Positions 9,041 through 17,935 of a DNA stretch of 64,000 bases are shown here, in pieces. The DNA comes from Rubrivivax sp. (GTDB taxonomy: Bacteria > Pseudomonadota > Gammaproteobacteria > Burkholderiales > Burkholderiaceae_C). The DNA is taken from NCBI GenBank assembly GCA_030681795.1, contig JAUXRG010000108.1:1-64000 (forward strand), given 5' to 3'. The notes beneath the pieces are model-generated. The model made no database searches. It was not told the DNA's origin and was given only the letters and a program-made list of their open reading frames with translations. Made by a program: the position numbers and the translations under genes. Each line of letters opens with the position of its first letter. Position 1 is the stretch's first letter.

Positions 9041-11403
9041 CGCCTGCCCTGCAGCTTGGCGAAGGCCGCGGCCAGGGCGCCCTGGCCGGTGCCCTGGCCA
9101 GCAGCCTCGCCCTGGCGGGGGCGCTGCTCCTGCCGCGCGGCGGGGCGAAATTTGTTGTCGCCGCCCGGCGTGCGTGCCGCCCCCGCGGGCGCATCGAGCT
9201 TCATCGTCAGGGAAATCCGCTTGCGGGCCAGGTCCACCTCCTGCACGCGCACCTTCACCACCTGTCCGGTGCGCACCACCTCGCGCGCATCGCTGACGAA
9301 CTTGTGGGCGAGCTGGCTGACGTGCACCAGGCCGTCCTGGTGCACGCCGAGGTCCACGAAGGCGCCGAACTGCGCCACGTTGCTGACCGTGCCTTCGAGC
9401 ACCATGCCGGGCTGCAGGTCCTTGATGTCCGACACACCCTCGTTGAAGCGCGCCACCACGAAGCCCGGGCGCGGGTCGCGGCCGGGCTTTTCCAGCTCGG
9501 TGAGGATGTCCTTGACGGTGATGGCGCCGAACTTCTCGTCGGCAAAAGCCTCGGGCTTGAGCGTGCGCAGCATGTCGGAGCGGCCCATCAGCTCGTTCAC
9601 CGGCCGGCCCGTGGCCGCCAGCAACTTCTGCACCACCGGGTAGGTCTCGGGGTGCACGCCAGTCATGTCCAGCGGGTCATCGCCATCGCGGATGCGCAGA
9701 AAGCCTGCGGCCTGCTCGAAGGTGCGTGGGCCGAGACCGGAAACGTCCAGCAGCTGCTTGCGCGAGCGAAATGCGCCATTCGCATCGCGCCAGCGCACGA
9801 TGCTCGCCGCCACGGCCGGCGACAGCCCCGACACGCGCGCCAGCAGCGGGGCCGAAGCCGTATTGAGGTCCACGCCCACCGCGTTGACGCAATCCTCCAC
9901 CACGGCGTCCAGGCTGCGTGCCAGCCCGCTCTGGATGACGACATGCTGGTACTGGCCCACGCCGATGCTCTAGGGGTCGATCTTCACCAGCTCGGCCAGC
10001 GGGTCCTGCAGGCGGCGGGCGATGCTCACCGCGCCGCGCAGGCTGACGTCGAGATCGGGCAGTTCCTTGCTCGCGAATTCGCTGGCCGAATAGACCGAGG
10101 CGCCGGCTTCGCTGACCACCACCTTGTCGAGTTTCGCTTCGGGGGCGAGCTGCGCAATGCGCTTGAGGAGGTCGGCGGCGAGCTGGTCGGTCTCGCGGCT
10201 GGCCGTGCCGTTGCCGATGGCGATGAGGTTGACGCCGTGCGTGGCCACCAGCCGGCCCAGCGCGTGCAGCGAGCCTTCCCAGTCGCAGCGCGGCTCGTGC
10301 GGGTAGACGGTGTGGGTGTCCAGCACGCGCCCGGTGTCGCTGACCACCGCCACCTTCACCCCCGTGCGGATGCCAGGGTCCAGACCCATCACCACGCGCT
10401 TGCCGGCGGGCGCGGCGAGCAACAGGTCGCGCAGGTTGTCGGCGAAGACCTTGATGGCCACGGCCTCGGCCCCTTCGCGCAGGCGGGCAAACAGTTCGCG
10501 CTCCAGGCTGAGCGAGAGCTTGACCTTCCAGGTCCAGGCCACGGTCTTGCGGATCAGATCATCGGCCGGCCGGCCGGCGTGGCTCCAGCCCAGGTGCACC
10601 GCGATTCTTCCTTCGGCCAAGGACACCGGGTGAGTCCTCTGCGCAAGCGCGGCCGTGCCTGGCGCCGTGACTTCGTCGAGAACCAGCTTGGCGTCCAGCC
10701 ATTCGAGCGTGCGGCCGCGAAAGACCGCCAGCGCGCGGTGGCTGGGCACTGTGCGTATGGGTTCGGCGTAGTCGAAATAGTCGCGGAATTTCGCCGCATC
10801 GGCTTGCTGGCCGTCCTTGCCGGGGGCGAGCTGGCTCTGGAACAGCGCCTGCCCCCACAGCCACTCGCGCAGCTTGCGCACCAGCGCGGCGTCTTCCGAC
10901 CAGCGCTCGGAGAGCAGGTCGCGCACGCCGTCGAGCACCGCCGGCGCATCGCTGAAGCCGCCCTCGGCATTCACAAAGGCCGTGGCCTCGGCCAGCGGCA
11001 CGAGTGTCGGGTCGGCGAAGAGCTTGTCGGCCAGCGGCTCCAGCCCCGCCTCGCGGGCGATCATCCCTTTCGTGCGGCGCCTGGGCTTGTACGGCAGGTA
11101 GAGGTCTTCCAGCTCCTGCTTGGTGGGCGCCGCATCCACCGCGGCACGCAACTCTGGCGTGAGCTTGCCCTGTTCTTCAATGCTCTTGAGCACGGCGGCG
11201 CGGCGCAATTCCAGCTCGCGCAGGTAGGCCAGGCGGGTTTCGAGCTCGCGCAGCTGGATGTCGTCCAGCCCCTCGGTGGCCTCCTTGCGGTAGCGGGCGA
11301 TGAAGGGCACCGTGGCGCCGCCGTCGAGCAGCGCGACAGCGGCTTGAACCTGGGCTGGCCGGGCCTGGAGCTCGGCAGCGATTTGCAGAACGATCTTGTC
11401 CAA
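9037..11403 (-). pseudogene. tex: Transcription accessory protein Tex, split by an in-frame amber codon
   Basis: The two halves lie in one frame. Residues from 11403 to 9973 carry the N-terminal Tex domain (MDKIVLQIAAELQARPAQV, ARYRKEATEGLDD, LPYKPRRRTK) and the YqgF-like RNase fold (VMGLDPGIRTGVKVAVV). Residues from 9969 to 9037 carry the helix-hairpin-helix repeats and the S1 domain ([21 protein letters not shown]). Between them VKIDP is followed by TAG (9972-9970) and then SIGVGQYQH. In other Tex proteins a lysine normally stands at that place, so one base change AAG to TAG explains the break. A GTG at 9960 could restart translation, but the C-terminal part alone is unlikely to be active. 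It could be a real mutation, a sequencing error, or a suppressed codon. Confidence 0.85.
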
Positions 11404-11439
11404 GAATTCTCGGGGGCTGGAAGATGAAGGCGGCGGAGT

Positions 11440-12681
11440 TTAAAGGCCTTGAGGGCCGCCCCGCAGCCACTCGGCGGCACCCTGCCCCGCGGCCCGGCCC
11501 AACGCGAAGCAGGCCGTGAGCAGGTAGCCGCCGGTGGGCGCTTCCCAGTCGAGCATCTCGCCGGCGCAGAACACACCGGGCAGCGCCCGCAGCATCAGGT
11601 GTTCGTCCATCGCCGCGAAGCGCACGCCGCCGGCGCTGCTGATGGCTTCGGCGATCGGGCGCGGCGCGGCCACGCGAATCGGCAAGGCCTTGATCAGCGC
11701 GGCCAAGCGCGAGGCATCGGCCTGCACCTCCTTGGGCACCCGTTCCCAGAGCAGACCCGCCTTCACACCAGAGAGGTTCAGCCGCGTCTTCAGATGCGTC
11801 GACAGCGAGCGCGGGCCGCGCGGGTGCGCCAGTTCTCGCGCCACCCAGTCCAGCGGACGCGCCGGCAACAGGTCGAGCTCGAAGGTGGCGCTGCCGTCGC
11901 GCGCGATCGCGTCGCGCAGCGCGGCGGAAGCTGCATAGACGAGGCTGCCCTCGACACCGGTGGCGGTGACCACGCACTCGCCCACTTGGCGCCAGCCCTC
12001 GAACGCGATGGCCACCGATTTCAGCGGCTGGCCGGCGAAGCGCTGGCGGAAGTACTCGCTCCAGCCCACGTCGAATCCGCAGTTTGATGGCCGCAGCGCC
12101 GCCACGTCGACGCCACGTTCTTGCAAGTGCGGCACCCAGGCCCCGTCGGAACCCAGGCGCGGCCAGCTCGCGCCACCCAAGGCCAGCACCGTGGCCGCGG
12201 GCCTCACGCTCAGCTCACCGGCAGGCCCCGCAAAGCGCAGCCGCCCCTCGGCGTCGAAACCCAGCCAGCGGTGCCGCATGTGCAGCCGCACGCCCTGCCC
12301 GCGCAGGCGGTGCAGCCAGGCGCGCAGCAGCGGCGCGGCCTTCATGTCGGCCGGGAAGACGCGGCCCGAGCTGCCGACGAAGGTCGCCACGCCCAGCCCG
12401 GCCGCCCACTCGCGAAGCGCCTCGGCGCCGAAGTCCTGCAGCCAGGGCCGAAGCGACACTTCGCCCACGCCGTAGCGGTGCATGAAGGCCTCGAAAGCTT
12501 CGCTGTGGGTGAGGTTCAGCCCGCCCTTGCCGGCGAGCAGGAATTTGCGGCCCACCGAGGGCATGGCGTCGAATACCTCCACGCGCTGCCCGGCCGCGGC
12601 CAGGGCCTCGGCGGCCATGAGCCCGGCCGGGCCACCGCCGACGACGGCAACGAACGTTTGCTGATCCTTCATCAAAGGCAT
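11440..12681 (-). CDS. FAD-dependent oxidoreductase, HI0933/BaiN-like family (TIGR03862 type)
   Basis: A 413-residue flavoprotein. The Rossmann dinucleotide motif VVGGGPAGLMAAEAL lies at about 12-26, followed by the family signature GRKFLLAGKGGLNLTHSE and a C-terminal FCAGEMLDWEAPTGGYLLTACFALGRAAG that binds FAD. This family is related to YhiN/HI0933; substrates are generally unknown. No membrane segment or signal is present. The start at 12681 is the first ATG (ATGCCTTTGATGAAG); the second ATG three codons on is an alternative. It lies between the acyl-CoA operon and tex on the same strand with gaps of 61 and 36 bases. Confidence 0.85.
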   Translation of the reverse strand: MPLMKDQQTFVAVVGGGPAGLMAAEALAAAGQRVEVFDAMPSVGRKFLLAGKGGLNLTHSEAFEAFMHRYGVGEVSLRPWLQDFGAEALREWAAGLGVATFVGSSGRVFPADMKAAPLLRAWLHRLRGQGVRLHMRHRWLGFDAEGRLRFAGPAGELSVRPAATVLALGGASWPRLGSDGAWVPHLQERGVDVAALRPSNCGFDVGWSEYFRQRFAGQPLKSVAIAFEGWRQVGECVVTATGVEGSLVYAASAALRDAIARDGSATFELDLLPARPLDWVARELAHPRGPRSLSTHLKTRLNLSGVKAGLLWERVPKEVQADASRLAALIKALPIRVAAPRPIAEAISSAGGVRFAAMDEHLMLRALPGVFCAGEMLDWEAPTGGYLLTACFALGRAAGQGAAEWLRGGPQGL

Positions 12682-12742
12682 CGTAGCCCCAGGACTCGCG
12701 GCGCCGCCCAGGGCGCGGCTGCAGCGGCCGGACTTGCCCGGA

Positions 12743-13654
12743 CTATCGCGAGGCCTTCAGCGCCTGGCGCAGCAGCTGCCCGAGTTCGGGCTTGGCGGCA
12801 AAGGGGTCGCTGGGGTTGCGCCCACTCATGATGTCCTCCAGCCGCGTCTGCACGCCGGCCAGGCTCTTGGGGTGGCTGTAGATGTAGAAGCGATTCGCGT
12901 CCATGGCGTCGAAGACGTACTGCGCCACCTGCGCGGCCGTGACCTTGCCGCTGGTGACGGCCTTGCCGATCATGGCCTGTGCGACGAGCTGGCTGCGCGT
13001 GGGGGCGGCCTGCGGCGTGCCCCATGCGGCCGGCCGGTTGCGCGCGCTCTCGTGGATGCCTGTGGGCACGAAGAACGGGCACAGCACATGCGCGTGGACC
13101 TGTTCGCTGACCAGGGCCAGGTCCTGGTACAGCGTTTCGCTGAGCGCGACCACCGCGTGCTTGACGACGTTGTAGACGCCCATGTTCGGCGCGCACAGCA
13201 GCCCGGCCATGCTGGCGGTATTGACGATGTGGCCCTGGTACGAAGGGTCGCCCTCGGCGGCAGCCAGCATCAGCGGCGTGAAGACGCGCACGCCGTGCGC
13301 CACGCCCATGAGGTTGACGCCCACGACCCACTCCCAGTCCGCCAGCGTGTGTTCCCAGATCAGGCCGCCGGCACCGACACCGGCGTTGTTGAAGACAAAG
13401 GTCGGCACGCCGAAACGCTGCACGGTGGCCGCGGCCAGCGCCTCGACCTCGGCGGCCTTGGCCACGTCGAGCTGGTACGCCAGCACCGGCGCGCCCAGGC
13501 CCTCGATTTCGGCGCAAGCCGCCTGCAGCGCCTGGGCCTGCACATCGGCCATCACGATCTTCATGCCGCGGCTCGCCGCGATGCGGCTGGCCTCCAGGCC
13601 GAAACCCGAGGCCGCGCCGGTGATGACGGCCACGCCGCCGCGGGCCGAACTCAT
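12743..13654 (-). CDS. Short-chain dehydrogenase/reductase (SDR)
   Basis: A 303-residue NAD(P)-dependent oxidoreductase. It shows the cofactor motif TGAASGFG (about 11-18), NNAG (about 90), and the catalytic YNVVK preceded by the serine in NTASMAG. A C-terminal extension (PKSLAGVQTRLEDIMSGRNPSD) is typical of the Burkholderiales SDRs found in lipid gene clusters. The ATG overlaps the stop codon of the upstream acyl-CoA dehydrogenase (ATGA), so the two are translationally coupled. It is the last gene of the acyl-CoA operon. Its substrate is likely a hydroxylated or oxo acyl intermediate or an alcohol, by context only. Confidence 0.88.
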   Translation of the reverse strand: MSSARGGVAVITGAASGFGLEASRIAASRGMKIVMADVQAQALQAACAEIEGLGAPVLAYQLDVAKAAEVEALAAATVQRFGVPTFVFNNAGVGAGGLIWEHTLADWEWVVGVNLMGVAHGVRVFTPLMLAAAEGDPSYQGHIVNTASMAGLLCAPNMGVYNVVKHAVVALSETLYQDLALVSEQVHAHVLCPFFVPTGIHESARNRPAAWGTPQAAPTRSQLVAQAMIGKAVTSGKVTAAQVAQYVFDAMDANRFYIYSHPKSLAGVQTRLEDIMSGRNPSDPFAAKPELGQLLRQALKASR

Positions 13655-15336
13655 GCCCTCTCCGGTGCGGCGGGCAGGGCGCGCTCGATGATCGCGTCCA
13701 TGTTGAAGCGTGCCGGCAGCAGGCCGAAGACATCGCTGGCGGCTTCCAGTCGCGCCGAGCAGAAGGCATCGAATATCGCCGCGCCCGCCTGGCGCAGCAC
13801 CAGCGAGGCCTGGAGCAGCAAGGCCACGTCGCGCGCCAGGCGCCGCGCTTCGACTTCGGGCGTTCCGGCACCGATGCGCGAGAGCACGGCGGCGGCCGTG
13901 CGGTCGAAGGCCGGGTTCGCGCCCTTGGCCTGCGCGAGTTCGTGCTCGAGTGCCGGCGCGGCGTCGGCCGCGCGCAGGGCGCGCAGCAGGTCCAGCGCCT
14001 GGACGTTGCCCGCCCCCTCCCAGATCGAATTCACCGGCATCTCGCGGTAGATGCGCGCCATCACACCCTCGCCGTCTTCCTCGACATAGCCGTTGCCGCC
14101 CAGGCACTCCATGGCCTCCTGCCCGAAGTGGCTGCCGCGCTTGCAGATCCAGAACTTGCCCACCGGCGTGAAGAGGCGGCGCATGACGGCCTCGTGGCCG
14201 GCATCGAAGGTCCTGGCCTCGTGGCCGTCACCCCCATGCTCGGTGCGGTCCACCGACACCGCCAGGCGCAGCGCCAGCGCCGTGGCGGCCTCGCTCTCCA
14301 GCGCCAGGTCGGCCAGCACGTTGCGCATCGCCGGCTGCTCGATGAGCGGCTTGCCGAAAGCCTGGCGCTGCGCCGTGTGGTGCAGCGCCAGCGAGAGCGC
14401 CTGGCGCATCAGGCCCGCCGTGCCCAGCGCGCAGTCCAGCCGCGTGAGTGCGCCCATGGCCAGGATCTGCGGCACGCCGCGGCCTTCTTCGCCCACCAGC
14501 CAGGCGGTGGCGCCGTCGAATTCCACCTCCGAGCTGGCATTGGCCTTGTTGCCCAGCTTGTCCTTCAGGCGCTGGATGGTGATGGCATTGAGCCGGCCAT
14601 CGGGCAGCCAGCGCGGCATGAACAGGCAACTCAGGCCCACCGGCGTGCGCGCCAGCACGAGGAAGGCATCGCACATCGGCGCCGAGAGAAACCACTTGTG
14701 GCCGGTGACGCTGAAGCGCGGGCCCCAGGCGTCGGCACCCATGGGGTCGGCGCGCGTGGTGTTGCTGCGCACGTCGGAGCCGCCCTGCTTCTCGGTCATG
14801 CCCATGCCCATGGTCACGGCCGACTTGCGCTCGAAGGGGACGAAGCGCTCGTCGTAGACCGTGCCCGCCACCTTGGGCCCCCAGGCCGCCAGCAGCGCCG
14901 GGTTGCCGCGCAGCGCCGAGGTGGCCGAATAGCTCATCGAGATGGGGCACATCACGCCGGGCTCGACTTCGTTGAAGAGCATGAAGGCCACAGCGCGCTG
15001 GACATGCGAGCCCGCGGCGCCGGTCCAGGGCGTGCCGTGCAGGCCGTGGCGCAGCGCACTGCCCATCAACGCGTGGTAGCTCGGGTGGAATTCGACTTCG
15101 TCGATGCGCCGGCCCTGCATATCGTGGGTGCGCAGCACCGGCGTGTGGGTGTTGGCCAGCCGGGCGTGCACCTGCATCGCCGCCGAGCCGATCTCGGCGC
15201 CGAAGGCCGACAGCGCCGCGGTATCGATCTCGGGCGCATGCAGGGCCAGCGCGTCGCGCAAGGGCCGGTTGGTCTCGAACAGGTTCACGCCGCTCAGCGG
15301 CATGGCCTGGTTGGTGACTTCGTGCGTGACGTTCAT
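13651..15336 (-). CDS. Acyl-CoA dehydrogenase, AidB-like
   Basis: A 561-residue flavoprotein of the acyl-CoA dehydrogenase fold with the extended AidB N-terminal domain (NVTHEVTNQAMPLSGVNLF) and the core GMGMTEKQGGSDVRSNTT, TGHKWFLSAPMCDAF and CLGGNGYVEEDG. AidB of Escherichia coli belongs to the alkylation response and binds DNA, but relatives in lipid operons may act on branched acyl-CoA. ATG at 15336 follows GGAGG by eight bases, and a frame extension five codons upstream is not needed. ATGA overlaps occur at both ends, so it is part of a coupled operon. Confidence 0.88.
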   Translation of the reverse strand: MNVTHEVTNQAMPLSGVNLFETNRPLRDALALHAPEIDTAALSAFGAEIGSAAMQVHARLANTHTPVLRTHDMQGRRIDEVEFHPSYHALMGSALRHGLHGTPWTGAAGSHVQRAVAFMLFNEVEPGVMCPISMSYSATSALRGNPALLAAWGPKVAGTVYDERFVPFERKSAVTMGMGMTEKQGGSDVRSNTTRADPMGADAWGPRFSVTGHKWFLSAPMCDAFLVLARTPVGLSCLFMPRWLPDGRLNAITIQRLKDKLGNKANASSEVEFDGATAWLVGEEGRGVPQILAMGALTRLDCALGTAGLMRQALSLALHHTAQRQAFGKPLIEQPAMRNVLADLALESEAATALALRLAVSVDRTEHGGDGHEARTFDAGHEAVMRRLFTPVGKFWICKRGSHFGQEAMECLGGNGYVEEDGEGVMARIYREMPVNSIWEGAGNVQALDLLRALRAADAAPALEHELAQAKGANPAFDRTAAAVLSRIGAGTPEVEARRLARDVALLLQASLVLRQAGAAIFDAFCSARLEAASDVFGLLPARFNMDAIIERALPAAPERA

Positions 15337-15779
15337 TGCGGTTTCCTCCACATCTCCAGATGCAGGATGTCGTCTTCGAGGTAGGGCACATCGACGCGCT
15401 CGAAGCCGAATTCGCCATAGAAGCGCTCCAGGTGTGCCTGCGCGCTGATGCGTATGCCCTGTCCCGGCCAGAGCTGCACGCAGCGGGCGACGCCCTCGGC
15501 CACCAGACGCCGGCCCAGGCCGGTGCCGCGCGCCTCGGGGCTGGTGATCACGCGGCCGAGTGCCGGCTCGGCGAACTTCGCCCCCGGGTCGACCACGCGC
15601 AGATAGGCCTGCAGCACGCCTTCGCCGTCGCGCACCAGCAGATGCCAGCTCGCGCGATCCAGCCCATCGGGGTCGAGGTAGGGCCCCTGCTCGATGACGA
15701 AGACACGGCTGCGCAGCGCCAGGGCGTCGTAGAGGTTGTCCACGCCCAGGTCGGGGAAGCGCAGCCAGGTCCAGTTCAC
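15333..15779 (-). CDS. GNAT N-acetyltransferase, ElaA family
   Basis: A 148-residue protein with the ElaA pattern: WTWLRFPDL, LYDALALRSRVFVIEQ, PYLDPDGLD, then the acetyl-CoA site LGRVITSPEARGTGLGRRL and FYGEFGFERV. The GTG start (15779) overlaps the stop of the preceding MDR gene (GTGA); the reading frame upstream is not family-like. It sits inside the acyl-CoA operon, but the acceptor is unknown. Confidence 0.85.
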   Translation of the reverse strand: MNWTWLRFPDLGVDNLYDALALRSRVFVIEQGPYLDPDGLDRASWHLLVRDGEGVLQAYLRVVDPGAKFAEPALGRVITSPEARGTGLGRRLVAEGVARCVQLWPGQGIRISAQAHLERFYGEFGFERVDVPYLEDDILHLEMWRKPQ

Positions 15780-16789
15780 GTCAACTTCACCAACTGTTTG
15801 CCGAAGTTGCGGCCCTTGAGCAGGCCCAGAAAAGCCTCGGGGGCGCTGGCGATGCCTTGTGCCATGGTCTCGCGGTACTTGAGCTTGCCGCTGGCCACGA
15901 GACCACCGAGTTCGGCCAGCGCCTGCGGCCACAGCGCCATGTGATCACTGACGATGAAGCCCTGCAGTTTCAGGCGCTGGGTCAGCAGCAGCCGCGCGTT
16001 GTGGATCGTCATCGGCCCGGTCTCGTAGCCCGAGATCATTCCGCACAAGGCGACGCGGCCGAAGGCATTCATGCGCGAGAGCACGACGTCGAGGATCAGC
16101 CCACCGACGTTCTCGAAGTTGCCGTCGATGCCGCCCGGCGCCGCCGAATCCAGCGCGGCGGCGAGCGACGTGAAATCGCGGTGTGCCTTGTAATCGATGC
16201 AGGCGTCGAAACCCAGCTCGTCGACGACATAGGCGCACTTGTCGACGCCACCGGCCAGCCCCACCACCGTGCAGCCACGCGCCTTGGCCAGTTGGCCGAC
16301 GACGCTGCCGACGGCCCCGCTGGCCGCGTCGACCACGAGGGTCTCGCCGGCCTTGGCATCGATGATGTGGTTCAGACCCACCCAGGCGGTGACGCCGGGC
16401 ATGCCGACGGCTCCGAGATAGGCCGACAGCGGGACGCGTGACGCGTCCACCTTGCGCAAGGCACCCGGCTGGCCCGCGTCGACCACGGCGAATTCCTGCC
16501 AGCCCCCCATGCCCACCACCGGGTCGCCGGGGCCGTAGCCCGCGTGGCGCGACTGCACGACCTCGCCGACCGTGCCGCCCACCATCACCGCGCCAAGGGC
16601 CTGCGGCGCGGCATAGCTCTTGACCTCGTTCATGCGCATGCGCATATAAGGATCCAGGCTCAGGAAATGATGACGCACGAGGACCTGGCCGTCCTGCAGC
16701 GCCGGGAGCTCGACAGCCTCGAGCCGGAAATTCTCGACAGCGGCCTCGGCGGCGGGGCGCGAGGCCAGGACGATGCGGTGGTTGATCAT
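15776..16789 (-). CDS. NADP-dependent oxidoreductase, MDR family (leukotriene B4 dehydrogenase/CurA-like)
   Basis: A 337-residue zinc-free medium-chain reductase that reduces alpha,beta-unsaturated carbonyls. It begins MINHRIVLASRPAAEA, has the substrate loop LSLDPYMRMRMNEV, and the NADPH site VDAASGAVGSVVGQLAKARG, then FENVGG. ATG at 16789 follows AAGGAA by six bases and overlaps the stop of the deleted thioesterase gene. The operon context suggests it acts on enoyl or enone intermediates of an alicyclic or branched acid. That is inference. Confidence 0.9.
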   Translation of the reverse strand: MINHRIVLASRPAAEAAVENFRLEAVELPALQDGQVLVRHHFLSLDPYMRMRMNEVKSYAAPQALGAVMVGGTVGEVVQSRHAGYGPGDPVVGMGGWQEFAVVDAGQPGALRKVDASRVPLSAYLGAVGMPGVTAWVGLNHIIDAKAGETLVVDAASGAVGSVVGQLAKARGCTVVGLAGGVDKCAYVVDELGFDACIDYKAHRDFTSLAAALDSAAPGGIDGNFENVGGLILDVVLSRMNAFGRVALCGMISGYETGPMTIHNARLLLTQRLKLQGFIVSDHMALWPQALAELGGLVASGKLKYRETMAQGIASAPEAFLGLLKGRNFGKQLVKLT

Positions 16790-17126
16790 GCGGGTTCCTT
16801 TCCGCCCGGGGTCCGGGCTCGTGGAAGTTCCTTGGCGTGCCGCCCCTGTGTGGGCAGCGCGCGCAGGTACTTGAAGGTGGCGGTGGCGTGCGCGCACAGG
16901 GCGTCGGCTTCGTTGAACACGCTGCCTTCGCAGAAGGCCAGCGTGGCGGTGCGGTGCAACAGGTGGCCCTGGGCGCGCAGCCGGCCCTCGGCGGCACGCA
17001 TGAAGGTGGTTTTCATCTCGATGGTGGCCACGGTTCGGCACGACCGCCACCGAAGGCCCAGAGCTCGAAGCCCAGCGTCTCGACGAAAGGCACGCGCAGC
17101 GGAAAGGCAATCTTGCCCTGGCTCAT
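16786..17126 (-). pseudogene. PaaI-type thioesterase with internal out-of-frame deletion
   Basis: From ATG at 17126 the frame reads MSQGKIAFPLRVPFVETLGF and ends after 37 residues at 17013. The C-terminal half continues in another frame from about 17035: IEMKTTFMRAAEGRLRAQG, then RTATLAFCEGSVFNEADALC. In intact hotdog thioesterases about 40-45 residues, including the catalytic HGG segment, lie between these parts. They are absent here, so a deletion of about 130-140 bases removed the active site and shifted the frame. Both ends keep their ATGA overlaps with neighbours, so the loss looks recent. Confidence 0.8.
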
Positions 17127-17911
17127 CCGCCGTGCACCGAAGAAACACCGCCGTCCACGGCCAGGATCTGCCCGGTGATGTGCTTGCCCGCGGCGCTGGC
17201 GAAAAGCAGCACCGCGCCCTTGAGGTCGTCGTCGTCGCCGATGCGCTTGAGCGGCGCGGCCGCGGCGATCTTCTCGATACCGAAATGCGCCAGCGTGCCC
17301 TGGGTCATCTTGCTCGGGAAGAAGCCCGGCGCCAGCGCGTTGACGGTGATGCCGTAGACGCCCCACTCTGCCGCCAGCGTGCGCGTGAAATTCACCACCG
17401 CGCCCTTGCTCGTGCCATAGGCGATGAACTTCATCTCCATGGACCCCCCCAGCCCGGCGATGGAGGCGATATTGACGATGCGCCCGCGGCGGTGCGGGAT
17501 CATGCTCGCCTTGCCCGCCGCCTGCGCAAACAGGAACAGGCTGCGGATGTTGAGGTTCATGACCTTGTCCCAGGCCGCCAGCGGGTAGTCCTCGGCCGGC
17601 GCGCCCCAGGTGGCGCCGGCGTTGTTGACGAGGATATCGATGCGGCCCAGGCGCTGCATGGTTTCGTCGACCACCCGCGCCACCTGAAGCGGGTCGCTGG
17701 CATCGGCGGCGATCCAGCGCGCATCGATGCCGCGTGCCGACAAATCCGCAGCGGCCTCTTCCAGCTCCGCGGCCTTGCGCGAAGTGAGCATGATCTTCGC
17801 GCCGGCCTCGCCCAGCGCTTCGGCCATCTGCAGGCCCAGCCCGCGCGAGCCGCCGGTGACGAGGGCGACCTGGCCGGTGAGGTCGAACAATTCCTGTACG
17901 GGCGTACCCAT
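17123..17911 (-). CDS. Short-chain dehydrogenase/reductase (3-hydroxyacyl or gluconate-5-dehydrogenase-like)
   Basis: A 262-residue SDR with TGGSRGLGLQMAEAL (about 19-33), VNNAGATWG (about 97), the catalytic SIAG...YGTSKGAV pair, and the C-terminal LAVDGGVSS. The length and motifs are those of FabG-like enzymes. The stop overlaps the start of the thioesterase remnant. Located between two acyl-CoA genes, it most likely oxidises a hydroxyacyl intermediate; the exact substrate is not shown by the sequence. Confidence 0.9.
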   Translation of the reverse strand: MGTPVQELFDLTGQVALVTGGSRGLGLQMAEALGEAGAKIMLTSRKAAELEEAAADLSARGIDARWIAADASDPLQVARVVDETMQRLGRIDILVNNAGATWGAPAEDYPLAAWDKVMNLNIRSLFLFAQAAGKASMIPHRRGRIVNIASIAGLGGSMEMKFIAYGTSKGAVVNFTRTLAAEWGVYGITVNALAPGFFPSKMTQGTLAHFGIEKIAAAAPLKRIGDDDDLKGAVLLFASAAGKHITGQILAVDGGVSSVHGG

Positions 17912-17935
17912 CGCGGCGTCCTTTGAGTCAGAGTC

